Below are positions 23,214-33,688 of a DNA stretch of 64,000 nt, one piece after another. The DNA is taken from contig JAGTXZ010000002.1 of the NCBI GenBank assembly GCA_018398575.1, positions 1,614,501 through 1,678,500 on the forward strand, given 5' to 3'. The DNA is from Ampelomyces quisqualis (lineage: Eukaryota > Ascomycota > Dothideomycetes > Pleosporales > Phaeosphaeriaceae). Made by a program: the position numbers and the translations under genes. Every line of letters begins with the position of its first letter. Position 1 is the stretch's first letter. The notes under the pieces are model-generated. The model was not told the origin of the DNA. It was given only the letters and a program-made list of their open reading frames with translations, and searched no databases.

Positions 23214-24556
23214 GTTGAAATCGTACCAAGCAAGAAGACAAAGTGCGCACGCATGTGATCAGCGCGAGGGGAGTAGGTGTTTAGATAAACAGAGCACGAG
23301 CGCGAGTAAATTGCCGATTATCAGCACACGCAATGCGACGATGCCGCGAGCGTACCGAGCCCCAGTCGTGCAACGTAACCGTGGCTCACAGCAGCACAGC
23401 ATGCGCAACGACAACGATCTCCCGTTCCTAGCCCTTGCTTAAGCGCATAATTTACCGTTAGCTTGCCTCGCACGACGCACACCTCCGATAAGTCGTCGTC
23501 TAGGTCATCATACGAGGCGGGCCATGGATGTGCAGTCGTAATTCAGAGGTTTGGTGGATTGCCCCACTGGTGAGAATCTAAGAATAGTGTTCTTCTGGTG
23601 TTAATTAAGTCCGATTCGGCATGACCAAGACGGACCGCCGCGCGCTTGTGGCGAAGACAATACGATAGAGAAGTTCACAATCACGAGAGAAGGGGTTGTT
23701 CTCTTTCGTTCGGAGACTGCTGTGCTGACGGAGCAATTAGTTGTGCCATTGCGTTCTTCTGTTGGCAGGCGCTGTCTATGAAGCTATTTTGGCATAGCAT
23801 ACTTGGTTAAGATCGATTGCCCGGGCCTCTGGTGTCATGGTTGCTGAGTCGACTTGTGGCCCAGGGACTCCGCTCCGTGGAATGCAATCAGCAATCACGA
23901 CAATCACGATGGCCGTTCTCGACAGTAGCGGAAGAGCCGTTCTGCCGGGGGGCCCAGGGGTGCCTGCCCCCTCCTCCAATAGAAAACCGCATCGCCGGTG
24001 AGCCAGTTGGAGTTCTATCAAATAGCATTTGGCTGGATTCGGTGCTGTACAGACTGACAGTAGGCACTGCTTAGGCACACCAGTCACAAGGCGGAGCCTC
24101 TCGTGCATGCGCAGATCTCTGGGAGTGCGGAATGTGCCATATTGCGGACTAGCTTGGTTAGCAAAAGCTCGACGTTCTCAGCCCCCTCTGCTTGATTAGG
24201 TGCGAATGATTGCCGGCACTCCCTGGTGACTCGGTGTACTGGGACATGGTGGAGACAAGACAATTGAGGCTTGGTCGATGAGCCCCACGAAGTGCCTGAC
24301 AAGATGAGTCTGCGAAACGCAGACGATGATATGCGGGCAGTGCTATGCGTGGTCCCGAAATGTCATCTGTAGGCCGATGTGGTCAAAGTTCCGCGTCGAC
24401 TTTTCGAGACTGGACTAAGCACGAGCGGAGAATGACAGACACGTGATGATGCTGACTAAGCTCGAAGCGCGCCATGCCAAGAACCACGAACTTTCGCCGT
24501 CGCGCTGCTCGCTCCCACGCCAAACCCATCGCAACCGCCAATCCACCTGCAGCAAC
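23214..24556. other. Divergent intergenic RING-like gene / SF3B1
   Basis: 1.34 kb. No gene recognised. The SF3B1 frame stays open upstream to 24443, but that part is compositionally unlike the protein and is treated as 5' leader. Confidence 0.55.
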
Positions 24557-27500
24557 ATGGCCGGACCGCGCGCAGGAAAGAAGTCGCAGGCCAATGGCTC
24601 TGCCGGCGGTGACACGTCGAACAACAAGCAGTCGCTCCTCGAGGCGTCCGACAAGGAGCTCTACAGCAACGGCGTCGACAAGTATGCAGGCTACGACACC
24701 TCTATCGCCGTGCAGGACCAGGATGACGACATGGAAGGAGTCGAGCTGAACGGCCGGAGGTTGACCGGACAGTACACAGCTTCCAAGGAGATACTCGACG
24801 AATACGCACATGGCGACACGGCCGAGGCGGACATCCTCGACAGCCGCGAGAAGCAGGCTCAGATTGCATCGCGCGAGACCGATTACCAGCGCCGGAGATT
24901 CGATCGGGCCCTGTCGCCCGGCCGAGCAGACCCCTTTGCGAAGGATGGCGAGGACGGCGGGCTGTCATACAAGGAGATTATGAAGGAGCGCGAGTTCGAG
25001 CGTGAGGAGGCTCGCGTGCGACGAGCAATTGAAGAGAAGGAGCAAGCGGGCGGGAACCAAGTGCTCGACCACAAGCCCACGCTCAAGGACGGCCCCGCCC
25101 CAGTCAATGGCGACAAAACTCCGCCTATGGAGAAGAAGCGCAAGCGGCGCAGGTGGGACGAGGCCGTCGCGGACGATGCCCCTGCTATCAAGGAAGAGGC
25201 ATCAGAAGCCAAAGAAGAGCCGGAGACGAAGCGACGATCACGATGGTCACCAGCGCCTGAGGAAGAAAAGGCCGAGGAGAAGGCTGTAGAGGCAGCAGCT
25301 CCTGCGCGCTCACGTTGGGACACCACCGCCATGGCACCCTCAGGCGGCGCAACTCCCGCGCCCGCCACGAACGGCGCTCGGCCAGTCATGCCTTCGTTCG
25401 CGTTTGGCACCGACATCTCGAATCGCAACGCCCCTTTATCAGACGAACAACTCGACTTGATGCTGCCTGGTGAAGCTGATGGCTACAAAATTCTCGAGGC
25501 CCCTCCTGGCTATGAGCCTGTGCGACGACCAGTCGGCATGCCGGCACTGCCTACCGGATACCAGGGTTTCTTGATCCCGGAAGCTGACAACAGCTTGGCT
25601 GCCATGGGCAAGCAGTTGCCGACGGAGATCCCCGGAGTGGGCGACCTCCAGTTCTTCAAGAACGAAGACATGAAGTACTTCGGCAAGCTCACAGATGGTG
25701 CTGACGAGAATGACATGAGCGTCGAAGAATTGAAGGAGCGCAAGATCATGCGCCTGCTCTTAAAGGTCAAAAACGGAACGCCTCCAATGCGAAAGACAGC
25801 CCTCAGACAGCTGACGGACAACGCCCGCCAGTTTGGTGCTGGTGCGCTGTTCAACCAGATTCTGCCCCTGCTGATGGAGCGCTCACTTGAGGATCAGGAG
25901 CGCCATTTGCTTGTCAAGGTCATTGATCGTGTCTTGTATAAGCTCGATGATCTCGTCCGCCCATACGTCCACAAAATTCTGGTTGTCATTGAACCCCTGC
26001 TCATCGACCAAGACTATTACGCACGCGTGGAAGGCCGTGAAATCATTTCCAATCTTGCAAAGGCAGCTGGGCTTGCACACATGATCAGCACGATGCGTCC
26101 CGATCTTGATCATCAAGACGAATACGTTCGAAACACCACCGCCCGAGCCTTTGCTGTCGTCGCCTCCGCCCTTGGTATTCCCGCCCTCCTTCCTTTCCTT
26201 CGAGCTGTTTGTCGGTCCAAGAAATCCTGGCATGCGCGCCATACGGGTGTCAAAATCGTACAACAAATCCCCATCTTGATGGGTTGCGCTATTTTACCAC
26301 ATCTGAAAGGTCTTGTTGAGTGTGTTGGCGAGAACCTCAACGATGAACAACCCAAGGTCCGCATGGTCACAGCACTGGCGCTTGCTGCGCTTGCCGAGGC
26401 TGCGAGCCCATACGGTATTGAGTCCTTTGATGACATCCTCAATCCTCTTTGGACAGGAGCACGTCGCCAGCGTGGCAAGGCTCTTGCTTCTTTCTTGAAG
26501 GCTGTCGGTTACGTCATCCCGCTTATGGACGAAGAGTATTCCAATTACTACACAAGCCAGATCATGGAGATCGTCATTCGCGAGTTCCAATCGCCAGATG
26601 AGGAGATGAAGAAGGTCGTCCTCAAGGTGGTGTCGCAATGCTCAAACACAGCAGGTGTTACGCCTGTTTACCTCAAGGACAATGTACTGCCGGAATTCTT
26701 CAAGCACTTCTGGGTACGACGCATGGCTCTCGACAAGCGCAACTACCGCCAGGTGGTCGACACGACGGTGGACCTAGCACAGAAAGCTGGTGTTGCTGAA
26801 ATTGTTGGTCGCATTGTTAATAACATGAAAGACGAGAACGAGGCATACCGCAAAATGACAGTCGAGACAGTGGACAAAGTTATTAGCACACTCGGTGCTC
26901 ACGACGTCGACCAGCGCTTGGAAGAGCAGCTCATCGATGGTGTCTTGGTCGCTTTTCAAGATCAGACCATCGAAGATCCCATCGTCATTGATGGTTTCGC
27001 CACAGTCGTCAACGCACTAGGGGAGCGCACCAAGACTTACCTACCCCAAATCGTCGCAACGGTTCTTGCTCGATTGAACAACAAGTCTGCAACTGTTCGT
27101 CAACAGGCAGCAGATCTCATTTCGCGCATCACCTTTGTCATGCAAAAGTGCGATGAAGATCCTCAGCTGATCAAGCTTGCACAGGCACTATACGAATATC
27201 TTGGTGAAGAGTACCCCGAGGTCCTTGGTTCCATCTTGGGTGCTCTTCGTGCCATTGTTACAGTCGTCGGTTTGCACGCAATGCAGCCCCCTATCAAGGA
27301 TCTGTTGCCCAGACTGACACCTATTCTTCGCAATCGACACGAGAAGGTGCAGGAAAACACCATTGATCTAGTAGGACGTATCGCTGATCGTGGTGCCAAC
27401 TACGTCAACCCTCGAGAGTGGATGCGAATCTGTTTCGAACTTTTGGACATGCTCAAGGCACACAAGAAGGGCATTCGACGTGCCGCCAACAACACTTTCG

Positions 27501-28162
27501 GTTACATCGCCAAAGCTATTGGCCCTCAAGATGTTCTTGCAACGCTTCTCGGTAACCTTCGAGTTCAAGAGCGCCAGTCTCGTGTCTGTACAGCTGTCGC
27601 CATTGGTATCGTTGCTGAGACGTGCGCGCCATTCACAGTCCTCCCAGCTCTAATGAATGAGTATCGTGTGCCCGAGCTCAACGTCCAGAACGGTGTACTC
27701 AAGTCCCTCTCATTCATGTTCGAGTACATCGGTGAAATGGCCAAGGACTACGTCTATGCTATCACGCCGCTCCTGGAAGACGCTCTTATCGACCGAGACC
27801 AAGTTCATCGCCAGACTGCTGCGTCGGTCGTCAAGCACGTTGCTCTTGGCTGCGTTGGACTCGACTGCGAAGATGCAATGATCCATTTGCTCAACCTTCT
27901 ATGGCCTAACTTGTTCGAAACCAGCCCGCACGTCATTGACCGAATCGTGGAAGCCATCGAAGGCATACGGAATGCCGTGGGCACTCCACTTGTCTTGAAC
28001 TACATCTGGGCTGGCTTGTTCCATCCTGCTCGCAAGGTCCGACAACCGTATTGGCGTATCTACAACGACGCCTACGTTCAATCCGCCGACTCGATGACGC
28101 CCGCTTACCCAATGTTTGAGGAGGATAATCTGAGGAGGCATGAGTTGGACATCTTCATCTAG
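24557..28162 (+). CDS. Splicing factor 3B subunit 1 (SF3b155 / Hsh155 / Prp10)
   Basis: U2 snRNP subunit that clamps the branch-point helix during spliceosome assembly. Single exon; 1201 aa from the ATG at 24557 (MAGPRAGKK), close to fission yeast Prp10. An in-frame ATG at 24443 would add 38 residues without family character. The N-terminal 350 residues are charged and carry RWD/SRW motifs (KRRRWDEA, RRSRWSPAP, RSRWDTTA) like the U2AF-ligand motifs of the family, then LMLPGEADGYKIL..PPGYEP. The C-terminal about 800 residues are HEAT repeats with near-invariant blocks: VRNTTARAFAVVASALGIP, PYGIESFDD, FFKHFW, EEYPEVLGSILGAL, NRHEKVQEN, NEYRVPELNVQNGVLKSL, FHPARKVRQPYWRIYN. The lysine matching the human K700 hotspot is kept (EQPKVR). 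Intronless, in a window where most genes have introns. Confidence 0.98.
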   Translation: MAGPRAGKKSQANGSAGGDTSNNKQSLLEASDKELYSNGVDKYAGYDTSIAVQDQDDDMEGVELNGRRLTGQYTASKEILDEYAHGDTAEADILDSREKQAQIASRETDYQRRRFDRALSPGRADPFAKDGEDGGLSYKEIMKEREFEREEARVRRAIEEKEQAGGNQVLDHKPTLKDGPAPVNGDKTPPMEKKRKRRRWDEAVADDAPAIKEEASEAKEEPETKRRSRWSPAPEEEKAEEKAVEAAAPARSRWDTTAMAPSGGATPAPATNGARPVMPSFAFGTDISNRNAPLSDEQLDLMLPGEADGYKILEAPPGYEPVRRPVGMPALPTGYQGFLIPEADNSLAAMGKQLPTEIPGVGDLQFFKNEDMKYFGKLTDGADENDMSVEELKERKIMRLLLKVKNGTPPMRKTALRQLTDNARQFGAGALFNQILPLLMERSLEDQERHLLVKVIDRVLYKLDDLVRPYVHKILVVIEPLLIDQDYYARVEGREIISNLAKAAGLAHMISTMRPDLDHQDEYVRNTTARAFAVVASALGIPALLPFLRAVCRSKKSWHARHTGVKIVQQIPILMGCAILPHLKGLVECVGENLNDEQPKVRMVTALALAALAEAASPYGIESFDDILNPLWTGARRQRGKALASFLKAVGYVIPLMDEEYSNYYTSQIMEIVIREFQSPDEEMKKVVLKVVSQCSNTAGVTPVYLKDNVLPEFFKHFWVRRMALDKRNYRQVVDTTVDLAQKAGVAEIVGRIVNNMKDENEAYRKMTVETVDKVISTLGAHDVDQRLEEQLIDGVLVAFQDQTIEDPIVIDGFATVVNALGERTKTYLPQIVATVLARLNNKSATVRQQAADLISRITFVMQKCDEDPQLIKLAQALYEYLGEEYPEVLGSILGALRAIVTVVGLHAMQPPIKDLLPRLTPILRNRHEKVQENTIDLVGRIADRGANYVNPREWMRICFELLDMLKAHKKGIRRAANNTFGYIAKAIGPQDVLATLLGNLRVQERQSRVCTAVAIGIVAETCAPFTVLPALMNEYRVPELNVQNGVLKSLSFMFEYIGEMAKDYVYAITPLLEDALIDRDQVHRQTAASVVKHVALGCVGLDCEDAMIHLLNLLWPNLFETSPHVIDRIVEAIEGIRNAVGTPLVLNYIWAGLFHPARKVRQPYWRIYNDAYVQSADSMTPAYPMFEEDNLRRHELDIFI

Positions 28163-28994
28163 AAGGTAAAAATCTGCACTTTGTCTTTTGCGTGCTTGGA
28201 CGAGTCTTGTCGACTCTGTTCGTGGTGCTTTACTTTCATCTTCTATATTCGGGTAGTCTTTATACCCACTGTGTATCATAGTTCAGCTGAAGGATTGGAT
28301 CCACAGTAGGCGTTCATGGAGGTTTGTGTGCGGGTGGGAGATTGCATCTGTGCTACCTTGGTACAGCAGATCGATGTCTGCGTCGTTACGGTAACAAAAG
28401 GCAATCTGCAAACACTTTAACAAGCTGATCGCCACCAGGTGCTGTGATAGTCTCAATGTTTGTTTGTGTCAGGACTCCAGAAGTTGTCAGGTAAGTCATT
28501 GCTGCTATCGCATTTTGTGCTGAGTTTTCAAAGCCGTGCCGTGCCGTCCAGCTCTGTTCTCCATGCCTTTCAAGTCTGTGTACGACAAGTTGGGTACAAC
28601 ATGGCCTACTTACCTTGCATATCCTTCCAACATTGACACAGCATGATGATCAACCCATGCGCGCTCATGTAAGATGGTAGGTGCAGTGCAATGTTAGTGA
28701 TGGGCAGGCAGACTGCATGCCATCATCGCTTTTCTCGACTATGCAAATTGATCTCACCTGGAGCTCTGGGTATTGGTTGTGAATTATCGAGCTGATCCGA
28801 CACTTATGTCGGCTATCCCAACGCCATGGTAGATATTCGTAAAATGCTTTCTCAAGATTATAGATCAATAATGACACCATCCAACTCCACCACGCCTTTG
28901 GTAAACAGAGTGTCCATGGGACTCCGATTTCTGACTCACAACGCTTGATCACCCCAGTATTCCCATAGCTGCTCGTTACGTGTTCCAAACATGA
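28163..28994. other. 3'-3' intergenic
   Basis: 832 bp between SF3B1 (+) and the 2EXR-type gene (-). No feature recognised. Confidence 0.55.
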
Positions 28995-30473
28995 TCAATC
29001 AGCTTTCTTCGGCTTATTTACCTGAGCAAGCGTCTTTAGCTTCTTGCTGCCCGCGTCCTTTGCCGGCTTCTTGCCACCAGCGGTCATCGTCGGTTTCTTG
29101 CCTTCAGCAACCTTCGTCGTCTTCTTGCCCTTAGCAGTCATCGTTGACCCCCTGCCTTCAGCAACCTCATCTGACTTGGTACCCTCAGCAACCTCATCTG
29201 ACTTGGTACCCTCAGCAACCTCATCTGACTTGGTACCCTCAGCAACCATCTCCGCCCTCAACCCCTTCAGAAACTCCAGCTGTCAAACAAAGTCAGCACC
29301 AGCCTACTCATACACTACACTAGTCAAACGTACCTGCTCCGCCGGCCCCCAACACGTAACCCTATACCCCCCAGCATCCCTATCCTTCTCCCTCATATGA
29401 AACGCCTTGGCATCAAACTTCAAAATATCAAGACCCTTGGTCGGCTTCTTCCGATCAATCCCCGCCAACCACACACCGCCATTAGTCCAGATATTCTTGA
29501 CTGCTCTGACAGGCGTCTCATTACTGCTGACGTGTTCGAATCTCAAGCACTCGAGGCCCCGAGCCTCGGAGAGTAAGGCGAACATGGCACGCGCGGATTT
29601 GGCCGTGTATGTTTCGCTGCTGAGACTGCGGAGGAAGCGCCGGTTGCGGGCGATGCGCAAGAGGAAGTCGCAGATGACTTGGGTGCCGGGGAAGATGAAG
29701 GGCTGGGCGTAGACGATTGGGGCGGCTTCGGTTTGGATTGTTTTGCTGGTGCGTAGGAGGGAGAGGATATGCGGCGTGCGGTAGGTTGGGGCCCAGACTG
29801 TGCGGGTGTTTTTCCGAGGGATGATGGAGATGGTGGGCTCGTGGTGCTTGAGGGCGAAGGCGTAGATTTTGGTGCGGATGTGTAAGGGGAGGGCGAGGAG
29901 GCGAAAGGGAGTTTCTTGTCGGATTAGGAGTGCAACGTGGTTCTGGTACGTTCCTGTGGTGATGACATTGGACTTGATGAGGCTGAAGGGTAGGGCTGAG
30001 CGAAGCTGGAGGATGTGGTACCATTCTTGGGAGTGTTCATCATACTTTTGAGTGTCAGTATATGTAACAATTATTCGCGCCAGCTTTGAGTCCGCTTGGA
30101 TGCTTACTGTGGCTTTTCCATCTCGCGCGAGATAAGTGCTGCTCACAACGACTCCGTTGTCTTTTCCCAGTTCTGTTTGTAATTTGTCTATCAAATCGGC
30201 AAACCCACCCACTGTAGGCTTCTGGCGACCTCGAGATGTCCTCGGAGCATTTGATGCACTGCCCTTGCTAGAAGCCACTTTCTTGGTCACCTGGACAGCC
30301 CCAAGATTTTCTTTCTTAGAACCCGAAGAACTGCCGCTGGCAAACAAGGAATTGGTTGCATGGGAAGAGCCAGAGGAGACTTTTGATTTGGGATTGGATT
30401 TAGTCTTGGCCTTGTTCTCTACTTTTTGCTTGGTTGTTGAACACGTCTTTGCTTGAGATGCTTCGGATCCCAT
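28995..30473 (-). CDS. 2EXR/F-box-like domain protein with C-terminal 9-residue repeats
   Basis: Exons 30473-29334 and 29279-28995; intron 29280-29333 (GTACGT...CAG, phase 0); 474 aa. Residues 1-90 are Ser/Lys-rich. The middle has the pattern of the fungal 2EXR family, F-box-like proteins greatly expanded in Dothideomycetes: PFRLLALPLHIRTKIYAFAL, later HILSLLRTSKTIQTEAAPIVYAQ. After the intron comes LEFLKGLRAEM, then three exact copies of VAEGTKSDE and degenerate variants (VAEGKK, TAGGKK), ending in a Lys-rich tail. Without the intron the frame would stop soon after AEQ, so both halves belong together. No known catalytic function. Confidence 0.78.
29165..29245 (-). repeat. Three identical 27-bp coding tandem repeats
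   Basis: Units 29165-29191, 29192-29218 and 29219-29245 are identical to the base; each encodes VAEGTKSDE on the minus strand. Identity at silent sites points to recent expansion or active homogenisation. Confidence 0.95.
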
Positions 30474-31300
30474 CCTGGTGGAGCTGTTGATGAGAACCTT
30501 GAGGTACTAAGCTTCTCTGATTCTTGAGGTGTCGGGAGATGATCAGTCGGGATGTGTAGCACGCTAGGCTTGTGAGTGTGTCCAAAGTGTGTCCAGACTT
30601 GAAGGACGTCAGGTGGTGATCCAGTGATGACACTATAAGCGGCCAAGATGAAGTAAAACTGTGTGTTTAACCCTAATCCTGTGATATGTAAGATTGTAGA
30701 TGATGATGTTCAAAGTTCGAAGTGAGTGAATATTGTATTTAGTTGGATCTTGCAGTGAAAGAACTTGGTACGAAACCTATACACACGAACAGGTGAGAGG
30801 CGAGATCCCAAGCAGGGAGGTAAGATAGAGATCAAGCCGAACGAATGCTATATAGCATTTCATATCCAGGGTAGCACATGCGAGACGGTCCACATGTCGT
30901 CCTTGGGGTTGCTTGTGAGCTACGACCTTGGAAACCGGTATTTCTGTGAGGTGCTTGCAACAATTTCGAAGAAACCATTGGGCCCGAGTATATCATGCAA
31001 CTGTCAACCCCTTGGACGTAAAAAAAAGTCGCTGTGGAGTTTTGATGTTTGGTGTCTAAATCAAGCGCTGCATTTATAGTCATGGAGCTGGAGGCGCGGC
31101 GGCCAACCTTTTATGCCTCCCCGCCAAACAGATGTGGATGCGCGGTCCCCGCCTCATCGCCGAAGGTCAAGCTCCGTCAAGCTTCCAAGCTTTGACACGA
31201 CCCGTCGATACACGCGCAACTCGCCAATCGTAAACTTTCAACGATAACCATCACGCGTCAAATCTCGCGAACTTCACGACACCCTACACAAATTCCCGCA
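30474..31300. promoter_or_regulatory. Divergent region 2EXR-type gene / SDC1
   Basis: 827 bp between divergent starts; must contain both promoters. No gene recognised. Confidence 0.5.
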
Positions 31301-31821
31301 ATGGCCGAACCGTCGCCCAACGCTGCGCTCCAAACCGCCGACCCAGAATCAACACCCATCACAAACGGTACCCCGGCAGCCACAGACATAGAAATGGCAG
31401 ACTCAGTACCCGAAGCCGCACCTCCGCAGGACGCCATCCCAGAAGCGGCGCAAGAAGTCAAGCAAGAAGTATACCCGTCCTTCTCTCAATCAATCAGAAT
31501 CACTTGGTAACATCGACCTAGCAAGCACAAACCACGGCCGCGCTCCAACCCACCGTCCAAACCGCACCACCCACACCCGCGCCCGTCGTGCAACCACCAC
31601 CGCCCGTGTCGTCGCGCAATAGTCCGCATCCCAGCGCGCCCGCGCAACAAGCGCCGACGCAACCGATTCCGCATGGTAGCCCTACAAGGGTGTACCTGAA
31701 TCAGCATGTCACACCGCACTTGTTGGAGGCGATGAAGCATTTGGCGACGACGGAGCCGGAGAAGCCGCTCAAGTGGCTGAGTGAATTTCTGGCTATGAAG
31801 AGTGCGGAGCTTGAGGGATGA
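31301..31821 (+). CDS. SDC1: COMPASS subunit Sdc1 (Dpy-30 domain)
   Basis: Subunit of the COMPASS histone H3K4 methyltransferase complex. Exons 31301-31468 and 31522-31821; intron 31469-31521 (GTATAC...TAG, phase 0); 155 aa. The N-terminal about 105 residues are Pro/Ala/Gln-rich and disordered. The C-terminal segment is a Dpy-30 dimerisation helix pair: TRVYLNQHVTPHLLEAMKHL, then EPEKPLKWLSEFL. That motif docks onto the Bre2/Ash2 partner. Length and position of the motif at the extreme C-terminus match fungal Sdc1. Confidence 0.92.
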
Positions 31822-32161
31822 GGTGCCTGTGAGGAGGGCGCAGGCAGTATGGGAGGGAGGACGGCGGGCGTTTGCTTGGAAGGCGACATAGCACGCTTTG
31901 TACAGGCTGCAACGATGATACTCGAGGTACCGGGCGTTCAGTGGTGCTGCATAAAGAAGCAGTGAGGAGATATCCAAGTTCAAAATAATGATTCATGTTC
32001 AATCTGAAACGGATGCTGTACTTTTATACATGTTCGATTCAAAGGGGATGCTTTTAATTCATCCAGATCGTGACTTGCTAGGTATCTGTAAAGCATCCAT
32101 GCCCGTAAAACTCCTCCGAGATGTTCTTCCCTTTGACCACCCACACGCAACCAACACACGC
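31822..32161. other. 3'-3' intergenic SDC1 / RPS13
   Basis: 340 bp between convergent genes; no feature seen. Confidence 0.6.
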
Positions 32162-32886
32162 TTATGCGACGAGGGTGGAGGCAGTGGCGCTCTCGTACCT
32201 CCAGGTGGGAGGCAGGACACCGACGGTCTTGTAGTAGCGGGAGAGACGGTGGATACGGGACTCAATGAGAATGAGGCGGCTGGGCAGGATTAGTAACTTG
32301 TCCATGTGGTATGGCTGCAAATTCTCCACGTACAACTTTCCGTCCTTGTCCTTGCGGTTGGTGGCGAGGTGCTTGCGGACGGCAACGGCCTTCTTGATGA
32401 GCATGTAGAGGTCCTCTGGGATCTCGGGGGCGAGGCCTAATGGCACCCTGTCAGCTTTGCACCAACAGAGGCAGATTTGTATAGCGCGGCAGATGCACGA
32501 GGCAGAGCTGCGGTCGACATGCGCTTCAGCTGAGGCAGGCAACCATACCGTTGGACTTGAGGATACGGAGGATCTTGTTTCCGGTGACCACTGTCAAAGG
32601 TCAGCATTTTTTTGCGAAGATATCGGATTTGCAGTACTTACCCTTGGTCTGGGCGATACCGTGAGAGTCACGAAGGATCTCGCCAATCCTGCAGCGTAAT
32701 CAATATGCCGTTCCTCTGCCTCCTTATGCGATTTTCTTACTGGGAGGGGGTGGCGCCCTTCTTCGCGAGCTTCTGGATCTGCTCGACGACCTGCTCGGGA
32801 GTGGTCTTGAGCCACGCAGGAGGGTTGCGCGAGTAGGGGATGGCGGAGGCTGATATGCCCTTTCCGTTGCTGTGAAGACGACCCAT
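32162..32886 (-). CDS. RPS13: 40S ribosomal protein S13 (uS15)
   Basis: Small-subunit ribosomal protein. Five exons on the minus strand: 32886-32741, 32688-32642, 32590-32549, 32436-32334, 32279-32162; 151 aa, the same length as the human protein. Introns: 32689-32740, 32591-32641, 32437-32548 and 32280-32333. Conserved blocks: MGRLHSNGKGISASAIPY, QIGEILRDSHGIAQTK, VTGNKILRILKSNG, LAPEIPEDLYMLIKKAVAVR, RLILIESRIHRLSRYYKT, YESATASTLVA. The last intron is 54 nt and stop-free, so reading through it gives an 18-residue insertion that breaks the invariant KFRLILIES segment; splicing restores it exactly. Four introns in a short ribosomal protein gene is typical of filamentous fungi. Confidence 0.98.
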
Positions 32887-33688
32887 TTTGAATGATGGTA
32901 CTGACGGCGACCTGGTCGATTAGTACGTGGATTGGCGAGTGGTGGGCTGAAGAAGTTCGCCGCATCGCGTTCGTGACTGCGAAATTGGTTCGCCTATTGT
33001 GGCGCACAGACCAGGCAGATCCCTTGGCGCTGGAGCAGCGAGCTTTAAAAAGTCTGGCGTTCTCGCTCTTCACTCTTGCGCCCTCGAAATATCAAGTGCG
33101 GCAGCGCGTTCCTACGCGTTACATGCGTCGCCGAAGATGTGATGAACGACTGGGCGCTTGTCGTTTTTAGACACTCGCTGTCCACCGTGATGGCGATTGC
33201 TGAAGCCTGAAGGTACGTTCTCCCTCCCGCATCAGCCAACCGTTCACGCACACAAGGATGAATCTTCCATACTTATTTTTCTGGGTAAGTCAATTCAACC
33301 AAACATGTCTTTTGGAAGATGCTAATGTTGCACAGTACCTCTTGATTTAGTCTTATATAGACGATGATCTCAACGGACTTCTGACACGCATTGCATTTGC
33401 ACATTTTGTTCACTCGCACATGTTGTTACGAGGCAAACGCTAATGCGAAACAGGTAATTGCGGTTCTTGCCTGGATGGGTCGGTGGAAGAGCCCCAGTCG
33501 GTTGGTCGAGCTGGACCTGCTCTGTTCCTTGGTGCATGCGCGGCTTCTCCGCTGTATCGTTCATCGCACGATGCAACGCCTCTGCAGCTACCCTTCACCA
33601 TAGTCCATAGTCCACGTCATCCAAGATCCTTCTCGCATACATCACCGCTTTCCACGTTCCACTTCTGTTCAACAACGCTACCATCAAC
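32887..33688. promoter_or_regulatory. Divergent region RPS13 / TOS1-like gene
   Basis: 802 bp between divergent starts. Contains both promoters; no ribosomal-protein promoter motif could be assigned with confidence. Confidence 0.5.

Noticed and set aside
24443..24556. 38-residue N-terminal extension of SF3B1
   Set aside because: In frame, but Cys/His/Arg-rich and unlike the family; the ATG at 24557 gives the expected length.
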